A stretch of 64,000 nt of DNA, from the NCBI RefSeq assembly GCF_010614805.1, contig NZ_JAAFZC010000001.1, positions 186,001-250,000 on the forward strand, given 5' to 3'. The notes under the pieces were generated by a model, which did not search any database, was not told the origin of the DNA, and worked only from the letters and a program-made list of their open reading frames with translations. This document shows, piece after piece, positions 44,756-54,238 of this stretch (position 1 is the stretch's first letter; each line of letters starts with the position of its first letter). Source of the stretch: Pseudooceanicola aestuarii. Its GTDB lineage: Bacteria; Pseudomonadota; Alphaproteobacteria; Rhodobacterales; Rhodobacteraceae. Both the position numbers and the translations under genes were made by a program.

Positions 44756-45552
44756 TGGGCGGACTGCGTTTCACCATCCTGGGCTGCGGCTCTTCCGGCG
44801 GGGTGCCGCGCCTGGGGGGCGTCTGGGGCGATTGCGACCCACAGGATCCGCGCAACACCCGGACCCGCTGTTCCATGCTGGTGGAACGCGAGACCGAGGC
44901 CGGCACCACCCGCGTGCTGATCGACACCTCGCCCGACATGCGCGCCCAGCTGCTGACCGCCGGCATCGGCACGCTGGACGGGGTCGTCTACACCCATTCC
45001 CATGCCGATCACGTGCACGGGCTGGACGATCTGCGGATGATCGTCTTCAACATGCGCCGCCGCCTGCCGGTCTGGGCCGATGGCGATACGCAGGGCGCCC
45101 TGCTGCACCGGTTCGGCTATGCCTTCGTGCAGCCGGAGGGGTCGCCCTATCCGCCCATCCTGGACCTGAAATCCATCGACGGCCCGTTCGAGATCACCGG
45201 CGCGGGCGGCGCCATCCCGTTCCGCCCGTTCGCGGTCAACCACGGTTCCATCGATGCACTGGGGTTCCGCATCGCCGGGCTGGCCTATCTGCCCGATGTC
45301 GCCGCCATGACAGATGCAGCCTGGACCGAGGTCAGCAAGCTGGATTGCTGGATTCTGGACGCGCTGCGCCGCGATCCGCATCCCACCCATTCGCACCTGG
45401 CGCAATCGCTGGACTGGATCGCCCGCGCCGCGCCGCGCCGGGCGGTGCTGACAAACATGCATATCGACATGGATTACGCCACCGTCGCCGCCGAGACGCC
45501 GGACCACATCACCCCCGCCTTTGACGGGATGCAGATCACCCTGCCCCGCTGA
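44755..45552 (+). CDS. MBL-fold metallo-hydrolase (PhnP-like)
   Basis: A 265-residue metallo-beta-lactamase-fold hydrolase. It starts FTILGCGSSGGVPRLG, has the metal motif THSHADHVHGLDD, then FAVNHGSIDALGFR and NMHIDMDY. Similar to phosphodiesterase PhnP and RNase Z-like cyclic phosphodiesterases. Its place after tatD is conserved in the order Rhodobacterales, hinting at nucleic-acid or nucleotide processing (inference). ATG44755 overlaps the tatD stop. Confidence 0.9.
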   Translation: MGGLRFTILGCGSSGGVPRLGGVWGDCDPQDPRNTRTRCSMLVERETEAGTTRVLIDTSPDMRAQLLTAGIGTLDGVVYTHSHADHVHGLDDLRMIVFNMRRRLPVWADGDTQGALLHRFGYAFVQPEGSPYPPILDLKSIDGPFEITGAGGAIPFRPFAVNHGSIDALGFRIAGLAYLPDVAAMTDAAWTEVSKLDCWILDALRRDPHPTHSHLAQSLDWIARAAPRRAVLTNMHIDMDYATVAAETPDHITPAFDGMQITLPR

Positions 45553-46484
45553 TGGCGCAACTTCTGACGGTCATCCTGCCGGTCTTCCTGTTGATCGCCG
45601 CGGGCTACGTGGCGACGCGTACGGGATCTTTCCCGGTGTCTGCGGTTGGCGGGCTGATGAACTTTACCCAGCGGTTCGCCTTTCCCTGCCTGCTGTTCCG
45701 GGCGGTCAGCGGGTTCGACATCTCCGAGGAATTCCACGCCCCCCTTCTGCTGACCTATTACCTCGCGGCCACGATCTGCTTTGCCCTGGGCGCGGTGGGC
45801 GCGCGGCTGCTGGGACGCAACGCGCAGGACGCTGTGGTCATCGGGTTCTGCTGCCTGTTCTCCAACACGCTGATGATGGGACTGCCGATCACCGAACGCG
45901 CCTTTGGCCCCGATGCGCTGGAGGCCAATTTCGCCATCATCGCGATGCACGCGCCGTTCTGCTACACGCTGGGCATCCTGGCGATGGAGCTGGTGCGCGC
46001 CCGCGAAACCGGCCTGAACGCGGCCAAGCTGGCGGGCCAGATCGGCCGGCAGGTGCTGCGCAACCCGCTGGTGATCGCATTGATGGCCGGCTTTGTCGTC
46101 AATCTCGCCGCCCTGCCCGTCCCCGAGGTCGCCCGTGTGGTGATCGACATGATGGCCACCGCCGCCGTTCCCGCCGCGCTATTCGCCGTGGGCGGCGTGC
46201 TGGTTCAATACAAGCTTGAAGGCGACTGGCGGCTGATTGTGATGATCTGCGCCATCACCCTGGCGGTGCATCCCGCCCTGGTCTGGATCTTTGGAAGCCA
46301 GGCAGGCCTGGCACCCGATGCCTTCCGCTCTGCCCTGATCACGGCGGCGGTGGCGCCGGGGATCAACGCCTATGTCTTCTCGGACATCTACGACCGGGCG
46401 AAGCGCACGGCCGCCTCTTCGGTACTGATCACCACCTCGGTGTCTCTGCTGACCATCTGGTTCTGGCTGGGGCTGCTGCCCTGA
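45552..46484 (+). CDS. AEC-family (auxin efflux carrier-like) transporter
   Basis: A 310-residue membrane protein with about 10 helices, FPVSAVGGLMNFTQRFAFPC near the N-terminus and the GFCCLFSNTLMMGLPI segment with the family's conserved Asn-Pro region. Members export or import malonate, malate or unknown organic acids. Its ATG shares a base with the MBL stop, so it is the last gene of the tatD-MBL transcript. Confidence 0.87.
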   Translation: MAQLLTVILPVFLLIAAGYVATRTGSFPVSAVGGLMNFTQRFAFPCLLFRAVSGFDISEEFHAPLLLTYYLAATICFALGAVGARLLGRNAQDAVVIGFCCLFSNTLMMGLPITERAFGPDALEANFAIIAMHAPFCYTLGILAMELVRARETGLNAAKLAGQIGRQVLRNPLVIALMAGFVVNLAALPVPEVARVVIDMMATAAVPAALFAVGGVLVQYKLEGDWRLIVMICAITLAVHPALVWIFGSQAGLAPDAFRSALITAAVAPGINAYVFSDIYDRAKRTAASSVLITTSVSLLTIWFWLGLLP

Positions 46485-46611
46485 TCGCCCCACCGCGCCG
46501 CCAACCGTGGCGCGGCGGCCAGCCCCGGCAGCTTTCTCCCGCAAATCTTTCCCTTTTTGCCGATGCTGCGCTATCTGGTGCGCAAACGCTGTTCTGCAAA
46601 AGGGTTCCGCA

Positions 46612-47430
46612 ATGGCCGACCTTCTGACCTTCGAAAATCTGGGTAACCTGCTGATGCTCTGCTTCCTTCAGGCGGTGCTGGGGTTCGACAACCTGCTCTA
46701 TATCTCGATCGAAAGCCAACGCGCCCCCGTCGCCCAGCAACGCGCGGTGCGGTTCTGGGGCATCATCGTGGCCGTGGCACTGCGGGTGATCCTGCTGTTC
46801 GTGATGATCAGCCTGCTGGATTCGTTGACCGATCCGTTCTTCGTCTTCAACTGGGAGGGCGTGCTGACCGGTGGCGTGAACTTCGCCACGCTGGTCTTTG
46901 TCCTGGGCGGGATCTTCATCATCTACACGGCGGTGAAGGAAATCAGCCACATGCTGGCCGTCGACCATCTGGATACGGATGTGGAGGCCAAATCGGGCAA
47001 ATCCGCCCTGACCGTGGTGATGCTGATCGTCTTCATGAACCTGATCTTCAGCTTTGATTCGGTATTGTCGGCCCTGGCGATCACGGATGTCTTCCCCGTT
47101 CTCGCCATCGCGATCATCCTGTCGGGGCTGGCCATGCTGGTACTGGCCGATGGCGTCACGCGTTTTCTGGAAAAGAACCGCATGTACGAAGTCCTGGGTC
47201 TGTTCATCCTGCTGATCGTCGGTGTCGTCCTCTTGGGGGAGGCCGGCCAGGCCGCCGCCCATGCCATGCATGACGACACGCTGGCCCTGCGGTTCTTCGG
47301 CTACGAGGTTGTGCCGATGTCGAAGACGACGTTCTATTTCTCCGTCATCGTCCTGTTCGCGGTGGAGATCATCCAGTCCGGCTATGCCCGAAAGCTGAAT
47401 GCGGAGCGGCGCGCGGGCGGCGGGCACTAG
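46612..47430 (+). CDS. TerC-family membrane protein
   Basis: A 272-residue integral membrane protein of the TerC family, linked with tellurite/metal stress and metalation of exported proteins. It has about 7 helices, with the acidic motifs LGFDNLLYISIES and NLIFSFDSVLSALAI that are the family's probable metal sites, and a cytoplasmic C-terminal tail. AAGGG precedes ATG46612. It stands 54 bases upstream of the small membrane protein-XpaC-TelA set on the same strand. Confidence 0.92.
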   Translation: MADLLTFENLGNLLMLCFLQAVLGFDNLLYISIESQRAPVAQQRAVRFWGIIVAVALRVILLFVMISLLDSLTDPFFVFNWEGVLTGGVNFATLVFVLGGIFIIYTAVKEISHMLAVDHLDTDVEAKSGKSALTVVMLIVFMNLIFSFDSVLSALAITDVFPVLAIAIILSGLAMLVLADGVTRFLEKNRMYEVLGLFILLIVGVVLLGEAGQAAAHAMHDDTLALRFFGYEVVPMSKTTFYFSVIVLFAVEIIQSGYARKLNAERRAGGGH

Positions 47431-47484
47431 CGTTGGCGCGGTATCGTCCCTAGGTGTAGCCTGACCCGGTTATCGGAGGAATCG

Positions 47485-47690
47485 ATGTCCCGCCTGATCC
47501 TGCTTCTGCTTGTCCTGTCCGCCCTGGTGGCGGTGGCGACCCTTGCCCTGGCCGCCCTGGGGGGCGCGGCGGACCACGACCGGGCCCTGCCCACGGCGCA
47601 ACGGCGTGCCGGAGCCTTGCAGAAAACAGCCTATGGCCTGCTTGTGGCGGTGCTGTTCGGCGTCGGCAGCGGCTGGATGGGGGGCGAGTG

Positions 47691-47691
<1 letters not shown>
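47485..47691 (+). CDS. small membrane protein of unknown function (68 residues)
   Basis: Two hydrophobic segments, residues 3-25 (LILLLLVLSALVAVATLALA) and about 48-64 (YGLLVAVLFGVGSGWM), separated by a polar hairpin. A strong GGAGGAA site precedes ATG47485, and its stop overlaps the XpaC ATG (TGATG), which indicates a real, translationally coupled gene. I do not recognise the family. By position it may be an accessory to the XpaC/TelA complex. Confidence 0.75.
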
Positions 47692-48614
<923 letters not shown>

Positions 48615-48620
48615 ACCGCC

Positions 48621-49823
48621 ATGTCGCAGACCGTTCGCACCAAGGCCCAGGAAAGCACGCAACTTGTCAATGATGTCGCCGCTGTGGAATTGCCCGAACC
48701 AGCTCCGGCCGATGCCCTCGTGACGCTGGATTCCGCGGACGACCAGGTCGGCGGAGAGATCCGCCGCCGCATGGGCGAGTTGGACATGGACGATACCAAT
48801 TCCATCGTCTCCTTCGGCTCCTCCGCGCAGGCGGAATTGCAGGAGATCTCCCAGGCAATGCTGACCGATGTCCGCAACAAGGATGTGGGCCCGGCGGGGG
48901 ACAGCCTGCGTTCCATCGTGACCACGATCCGCGGGTTTTCCGTTTCGGAACTCGACGTACGGCGCGACCGCTCCTTCTGGGAAAAACTGCTGGGCCGTGC
49001 CGCGCCTTTCGCCAAGTTCACCGCCCGGTTCGAGGAGGTTCAGGACCAGATCGACCGCGTCACCGATGAACTGCTGACCCATGAGCACAAGTTGCTCAAG
49101 GATATCAAATCCCTGGACCTTCTCTACGAGAAAACGCTGAACTTTTACGACGAATTGGCCCTGTATATCGCCGCCGGCGAGGAAAAGCTGAAAGACCTGG
49201 ACCAGAGCGACATCCCCGCCAAGGAAGCGGAGGTCGAGGCCGCGCCGGAGGGTGAGCAGGTAATGAAGGCCCAGCAACTGCGCGACCTGCGCGCCGCCCG
49301 CGACGATCTGGAGCGACGGGTCCATGACCTGAAGCTGACGCGCCAGGTGACGATGCAATCCCTGCCCTCCATCCGGCTGGTGCAGGAGAACGACAAATCA
49401 TTGGTGACAAAGATCAATTCAACGCTCGTGAACACCGTTCCGCTATGGGAAACCCAGCTGGCACAGGCGGTGACGATACAGCGCTCCTCCGAAGCTGCGG
49501 CCGCCGTGCGTGAGGCGAACGACCTGACGAACGAGCTGCTGACGGCCAATGCGCGGAACCTTCGTGACAGCAACAAGGTTGTCCGCGAAGAGATGGAGCG
49601 CGGTGTTTTCGATATCGAGGCCGTCAAGCAAGCCAATGCCGACCTGATCGGTACGATTCAGGACAGCCTGCAAATCGCCGACGAAGGCAAGAGCCGACGC
49701 GCCGCTGCCGAGGAGGAGTTGAAGAAGATGGAAAACGAACTGCGCGATACCCTTGCCGCCGCGCGTGCGCGGGCCACCGGCACCGGCGATGTCGCGGCGA
49801 CCGCCGTGCCGCAGGGCAACTGA
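48621..49823 (+). CDS. TelA-family toxic anion resistance protein
   Basis: A 400-residue soluble, mostly coiled-coil protein. It contains FGSSAQAELQEISQAMLTDVR, IRGFSVSELDVRRDRSFWEKLLG, and DLLYEKTLNFYDELALYIAAG, the TelA hallmarks, plus the QTxPSIR-like segment MQSLPSIRLVQ and NTVPLWETQLA. Function is unresolved: family members contribute to tellurite, bacteriocin or cell-wall drug tolerance and may act with XpaC at the membrane. Operonic with XpaC and the DUF2927 gene. Confidence 0.93.
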   Translation: MSQTVRTKAQESTQLVNDVAAVELPEPAPADALVTLDSADDQVGGEIRRRMGELDMDDTNSIVSFGSSAQAELQEISQAMLTDVRNKDVGPAGDSLRSIVTTIRGFSVSELDVRRDRSFWEKLLGRAAPFAKFTARFEEVQDQIDRVTDELLTHEHKLLKDIKSLDLLYEKTLNFYDELALYIAAGEEKLKDLDQSDIPAKEAEVEAAPEGEQVMKAQQLRDLRAARDDLERRVHDLKLTRQVTMQSLPSIRLVQENDKSLVTKINSTLVNTVPLWETQLAQAVTIQRSSEAAAAVREANDLTNELLTANARNLRDSNKVVREEMERGVFDIEAVKQANADLIGTIQDSLQIADEGKSRRAAAEEELKKMENELRDTLAAARARATGTGDVAATAVPQGN

Positions 49824-49832
49824 GTCGACGTG

Positions 49833-50822
49833 ATGGCGGATGACGCAACAGGCGGCCTGCGGGGCGGCACGCTTCGCGGGCTGTTGGGCGTCGCTGCGCT
49901 GGCACTGGTGGGCGCCTGTCAGTCCTTTCCCTCCGCCCCGCCACAGGTAACACCGCGCGTACGTCCCGCGGCGCTGGCCCCCGCCGATCCGGCGCCCGCG
50001 CCGCCCGCACCCTCGGCCGCCAGCGAGGAATTGCGCGGCTACTATGAACGGGTGCAATCCAACCTGTTGGCGCAGGGGCTGCTACGCCGGGATGGCGGCG
50101 GCATCGACACGCCGTTCAACGCCACCGACCTGGCGCGGAACTTCGAACGGCTGGCTTTCTTCCACGAATATGAACGCGGCACCGGCTTGTCCCAGGCGCG
50201 CGAGACCCCTGATTTCATGCGCCGCTGGTCTGGACCGCTTCGCCTTCAGGTGGAATTCGGCGCCTCCGTCCCACCCGATCAGCAACGCAGCGACAGCGCC
50301 GAAATCGACAGCTATGCCAATCGCCTGGCGCAGGTGACAGGCCATCCGATCCAGACCGTGACGCGCGGCGGAAACTTCCACATCCTGGTGATGGGCGAGG
50401 ATGACCGCGAGGATGCCGTGCGCCGCATCCGCCAATTGGTGCCCAACGCCGCCGACAGCGCCGTCAGCATCATCCGCACCCTGCCCCGGCCGATCCATTG
50501 CCTGGTCTTCGGTTTCTCGGCCGAGCAGAACGACAATGTCTATCGCCGTGCCATCGCCTTTGTCCGGGCGGAACATCCCGGGTTGATGCGGCAATCGTGT
50601 TTCCACGAGGAAATCGCCCAGGGGCTGGGCCTGGCCAATGACAGCCCGCGCGCACGCCCGTCGATCTTCAACGATGACGACGAATTCGCCCTGCTGACCA
50701 ACCATGACGAGCTGTTGTTGAAAATGCTCTACGATCCGCGCCTGCGGCCCGGCATGACCCTGGAGCAGGCCCGCCCGACCATTGGCATCATCTCCCGCGA
50801 ATTGATGGGCAGCTCCAGCTGA
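49833..50822 (+). CDS. DUF2927 lipoprotein with a metallopeptidase-like HEE motif
   Basis: A 329-residue predicted lipoprotein: hydrophobic signal with lipobox LVGAC (Cys29), then a Pro/Ala linker. The DUF2927 domain runs from about residue 65 to the end, with CFHEEIAQGLGLANDSP (His258-Glu-Glu), similar to gluzincin-type zinc-binding motifs, and DDDEFALLTNHDELLLKMLYD. Proteolysis is plausible but unproven. Ten bases after telA, so probably part of the same envelope-stress set. An in-frame GTG lies just before the chosen ATG. Confidence 0.85.
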   Translation: MADDATGGLRGGTLRGLLGVAALALVGACQSFPSAPPQVTPRVRPAALAPADPAPAPPAPSAASEELRGYYERVQSNLLAQGLLRRDGGGIDTPFNATDLARNFERLAFFHEYERGTGLSQARETPDFMRRWSGPLRLQVEFGASVPPDQQRSDSAEIDSYANRLAQVTGHPIQTVTRGGNFHILVMGEDDREDAVRRIRQLVPNAADSAVSIIRTLPRPIHCLVFGFSAEQNDNVYRRAIAFVRAEHPGLMRQSCFHEEIAQGLGLANDSPRARPSIFNDDDEFALLTNHDELLLKMLYDPRLRPGMTLEQARPTIGIISRELMGSSS

Positions 50823-50829
50823 GGGGCGC

Positions 50830-52266
50830 TCAACCGGGGCGGTAGAGGCGCAGGCGGCCCGTCAGGGGGACACCCTGCCAGCCCTGTGTTTCCAATGTAC
50901 GTGCGATGTCCCGGTAATACAGCGATCCCTCGAACAGGATGACCTCCGTGCACCGGGCCAGCCGCTCGGCGCCGTCCGCGCCCGTCAGCTCCCAGGGGAC
51001 GAAGGTGCGGTCGCGCGGGAAAAGGGCCGGGTGCAGCCCCATCGCCACCTGCGAGGTGCAGGGCCGTCCCGCCGCAGCCTGCGCCGCCATGGCCGCCCGC
51101 ATCGCCGGCACCGTGCCCTGCGGCCAGGTGGTGACCAGCCCGGCCCAGCGCCGGACATCACTCGAAGTGCGCAGATACGTCCCCGCTGGCACGCTGGTCA
51201 GCACCAGCAGTGCCAGCAGGCCCACCACCGTGCCCCGACCACCGCGCCCCTCCGCCAGCCGCGCCAGCCCCTGTTGCACCGTCAAGGCAATCAGGATCGC
51301 CCAGGGCAGCGCGTAATACAGCCGGAACCGGGCCAGCGTGTCGTTCGATGCCGCCAGATACAGCAGCAACAGCGGCGCCATCAGAAGCGGCGGCGCCCAC
51401 AGGCGACGCAGGTCCAGAACCCGCCAGCGGGTCACGGCCAGCAGAGAGAACAGCACCAGCAGCCACAGATAGGGGCCGGTGCCGGCCTCTTGCGTCAGGC
51501 TCCACAGCCGGGCGACCAGCAGATCGGGGATGACATGCGAGAACCCGTCGCCCGCGAAATGGAGATGGAACAGGTCCACCTCCCCTGGGCGGGCGCGTTT
51601 CAGGGCCATAGTCCCGACCGCAGCGGCGAAACAGGCGGCAAACAGCGCAACGCCGCGCCAAATCGCGCGACGGTCCAGGGCCGCGCGGTTCATCGTCAGG
51701 AAAGCCAGGACCGTGAAGGCCGCGAAGAACCCGCCGTCCTCCCGCGTCAGGATCAGCAGCAGGGCGGGCAGGATTGCCGCCAGGACCCCCCCCCGCCACA
51801 GGCAGGCAAACATCAACGGCGGCAGCCCGGCAAACAAAATCTCCACATGCGGATAGCCCAGCGCCCGCATCACCGGCTCGTTCCCCAGCGCGTAGAGCAG
51901 ACCCAGCCCCAGCGCCAGCCAGCGCCGCCCCGGCCCCATCAGCACGAAGCCCGCCATTCCGGCCAGCCCCGCCGCCGCCGACAACAGGGCCAGGGCAGTG
52001 ATTCCGTTAACCCCGAACAGGCCGCTGGTCAGCGCGCCCCAGACCACGAGGATCGGCGACAGGTGGTAGTCGTAGAAACTGCGCTCTGGCAGGTAAGGCG
52101 GATTTTCCAGGCCAGGACCACCGGTTTCCAGCAGGTAGGCGAACCAGCCGGAATCAAAGAAATAGGGTCCGTTCTCGAAATGCAGGATCACGCTGTTGGA
52201 ATGATACAGCACCACCACCCCGGCACCCAGAACGACGGCAAGCCGATAGATCAGGGTCAGGGGCAT
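50830..52266 (-). CDS. DUF2079-like polytopic membrane protein
   Basis: A 478-residue membrane protein with ten or more helices. The first periplasmic loop has FDSGWFAYLLETGG and FYDYHLSPILVV, matching the Asp and His-x-SPIL features of DUF2079 and resembling GT-C glycosyltransferases; LTREDGGFFAAF fits the same families. A lipid-linked sugar transfer is possible, not shown. AGGA precedes ATG52266; longer starts would run into the divergent SPFH gene. It is the only opposed gene between DUF2927 and SPFH. Confidence 0.75.
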   Translation of the reverse strand: MPLTLIYRLAVVLGAGVVVLYHSNSVILHFENGPYFFDSGWFAYLLETGGPGLENPPYLPERSFYDYHLSPILVVWGALTSGLFGVNGITALALLSAAAGLAGMAGFVLMGPGRRWLALGLGLLYALGNEPVMRALGYPHVEILFAGLPPLMFACLWRGGVLAAILPALLLILTREDGGFFAAFTVLAFLTMNRAALDRRAIWRGVALFAACFAAAVGTMALKRARPGEVDLFHLHFAGDGFSHVIPDLLVARLWSLTQEAGTGPYLWLLVLFSLLAVTRWRVLDLRRLWAPPLLMAPLLLLYLAASNDTLARFRLYYALPWAILIALTVQQGLARLAEGRGGRGTVVGLLALLVLTSVPAGTYLRTSSDVRRWAGLVTTWPQGTVPAMRAAMAAQAAAGRPCTSQVAMGLHPALFPRDRTFVPWELTGADGAERLARCTEVILFEGSLYYRDIARTLETQGWQGVPLTGRLRLYRPG

Positions 52267-52363
52267 CGGCAGGTTCCTTCGCAGGGGTCCGTCGTCTTGG
52301 ACAGGGGCGGCGTCAGCCGCTATAGGAAAACCAGCGCCACCGCAAATACGGAGCACCGCATCG

Positions 52364-53524
52364 ATGGGCATTTTCGATTTTCTTTCCGGCGAATTCATCG
52401 ACGTCATCCATTGGGTTGACGACACCCGCGACACGCTGGTCTGGCGGTTCGAACGGCAGGGCCACGAAATCAAGTACGGCGCCAAGCTGACGGTCCGCGA
52501 AGGCCAGGCTGCGGTTTTCGTGCACGAAGGTCAGTTGGCAGATGTCTTCACCCCCGGCCTGTACATGTTGGAAACCAACAACATGCCGGTAATGACCAAG
52601 TTGCAGCACTGGGACCACGGCTTTCAATCTCCGTTCAAGTCCGAGATCTATTTCGTCAACACCAATCGTTTTACCGATCTGAAGTGGGGCACCAAGAACC
52701 CGATCATCTGCCGCGATCCCGAATTCGGGCCGGTGCGGCTGCGTGCCTTTGGCACCTACACGATCCGGGTCACCGATCCGGCCCGCTTCCTGCAGGAGAT
52801 CGTGGGCACCGACGGCGAGTTCACCATGGATGAGATCTCGTTCCAGGTGCGCAATATCATCGTGCAGGAATTTTCCCGCGTGGTGGCGGGATCGGGCATC
52901 CCCGTGCTGGACATGGCCGCGAACACCGCCGATCTGGGCCGGTTGGTGGCTTCCGAGATTTCCGCCACGATCGAGGAATACGGCCTGTCGATCCCCGAAC
53001 TCTACATCGAGAACATCTCCCTCCCTCCCGCGGTTGAGGAGGTACTGGACAAGCGGACCTCCATCGGGTTGGCGGGCGACCTGGGCAAATTCACCCAGTT
53101 TTCCGCCGCCGAAGCGATGAGCGCGGCAGCCCGCAACCCCTCAGGCGGGGGCGGCATGGGGGCGGGACTGGGCGCGGGACTGGGCATGGCGATGGCGCAG
53201 CAGATGGCGCAACAGGGCCCCTGGGGCGCCCGTCCCGCCGCCCAGCCTGGCCCCTGGGGCAGCGCCCCTGCCCAGGCCGGTGCCGCAGCGACACCTCCGC
53301 CGCCACCACCACCGCCGGTGGAAAAGGTCTGGCACATCGCCGAGGACGGGCAGACACGCGGCCCCTATTCCCGCGCCGCCATGGGCCGCATGGTCACCAG
53401 CGGAGAGCTGACCCGCGCCAGCCATGTCTGGACTGCCGGCCAGGATGGTTGGCTGGCCGCCGGCGAAGTGACGGAACTGGCGCAACTGTTCACCATTCTG
53501 CCACCGCCCCCGCCGGGCGTGTAA
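52364..53524 (+). CDS. SPFH-domain protein with C-terminal GYF_2 domain
   Basis: A 386-residue cytoplasmic protein. Residues 1 to ~255 are a band-7/SPFH domain of the YdjI/'virion core protein' type (starting FDFLSGEFIDVIHW, and ENISLPPAVEEVLDKRTSIGLAGDLG). A Gly/Ala/Met-rich linker with a run of eight or more prolines (around residue 311) leads to a GYF_2 domain (VWHIAEDGQTRGPYSRAAMGRMV, WTAGQDGWLAAGE). In Bacillus such SPFH proteins guard the membrane with phage-shock partners. Divergent from the DUF2079-like gene. Confidence 0.88.
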   Translation: MGIFDFLSGEFIDVIHWVDDTRDTLVWRFERQGHEIKYGAKLTVREGQAAVFVHEGQLADVFTPGLYMLETNNMPVMTKLQHWDHGFQSPFKSEIYFVNTNRFTDLKWGTKNPIICRDPEFGPVRLRAFGTYTIRVTDPARFLQEIVGTDGEFTMDEISFQVRNIIVQEFSRVVAGSGIPVLDMAANTADLGRLVASEISATIEEYGLSIPELYIENISLPPAVEEVLDKRTSIGLAGDLGKFTQFSAAEAMSAAARNPSGGGGMGAGLGAGLGMAMAQQMAQQGPWGARPAAQPGPWGSAPAQAGAAATPPPPPPPPVEKVWHIAEDGQTRGPYSRAAMGRMVTSGELTRASHVWTAGQDGWLAAGEVTELAQLFTILPPPPPGV

Positions 53525-53535
53525 CCGCAGACGCT

Positions 53536-54123
53536 TCAGCGCCGGGGGGACAGGCGGCTCATCAACAGGGGCGCGCGGCAGGCGTGGGGGGCGAATTCGA
53601 AACGCTCCACCCGCCGCGCGGCGAAGGGGCGGCCCGGCGGCACCTGGCTGGGCACGAGCAGCGCGCCGTCATGGCACAGATCCTGCGCCGCATTGCCGAT
53701 GTTGAAGCCGAAACCACCGGTCCCGCAATCGGTCCCCGCGCCGTCCATGTTCCAGGCCTGCGGCATCGGCGTGGCGGCGCCAAAGACAGCGAAAGCCTCG
53801 GCCAGCGGATCGAAGGTCAGGCGCCAGCTGCTGTCTTCCTCCAGCAGCCCCAGCCCCCAATGGCCCAGCGGCGCGCCCTGATAGGTGCCCGCGATCTGAA
53901 AGCACTGCACGTCGTGTTCGATCACCTGCGGCGTCTGCGCCAAAGCGTCGGGAAAGGACATCGCCCCGCGCATCTCGTAGCCGTTGCCACCGATCCAGTG
54001 GAATGTGTAGATCGCCTGCCCCGCCTGGGCCTGGCCAGGGCGCGGCAACACGGCCAGCAACGTCGCCAACAACAGCGGGAACAGCAGGACGCGGAGCCGG
54101 GTAGCATGGGTGCGATAGGTCAT
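53536..54123 (-). CDS. secreted protein of unknown function
   Basis: A 195-residue protein with a Sec signal (VLLFPLLLATLLAVLPRPGQAQA). The mature part has four cysteines (in DVQCFQ, TDCGTG, DLCHDG, HACRAP) that could form two disulfides and is Gly/aromatic-rich, beta-like. I do not recognise a named domain. It converges on the SPFH gene (11-base gap) and diverges from the zinc-ribbon gene. Confidence 0.75.
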   Translation of the reverse strand: MTYRTHATRLRVLLFPLLLATLLAVLPRPGQAQAGQAIYTFHWIGGNGYEMRGAMSFPDALAQTPQVIEHDVQCFQIAGTYQGAPLGHWGLGLLEEDSSWRLTFDPLAEAFAVFGAATPMPQAWNMDGAGTDCGTGGFGFNIGNAAQDLCHDGALLVPSQVPPGRPFAARRVERFEFAPHACRAPLLMSRLSPRR

Positions 54124-54238
54124 GGCAGTTCCCTAGCGCCGGATCCACGCGGCCTCAACCCGCGTGCCGGGGCAAATTTCCATTGCGCCCCTGTCGCTGC
54201 CCGGTAGGTTGGCACGGAAGGCAAGAGGGGCAAGACGG

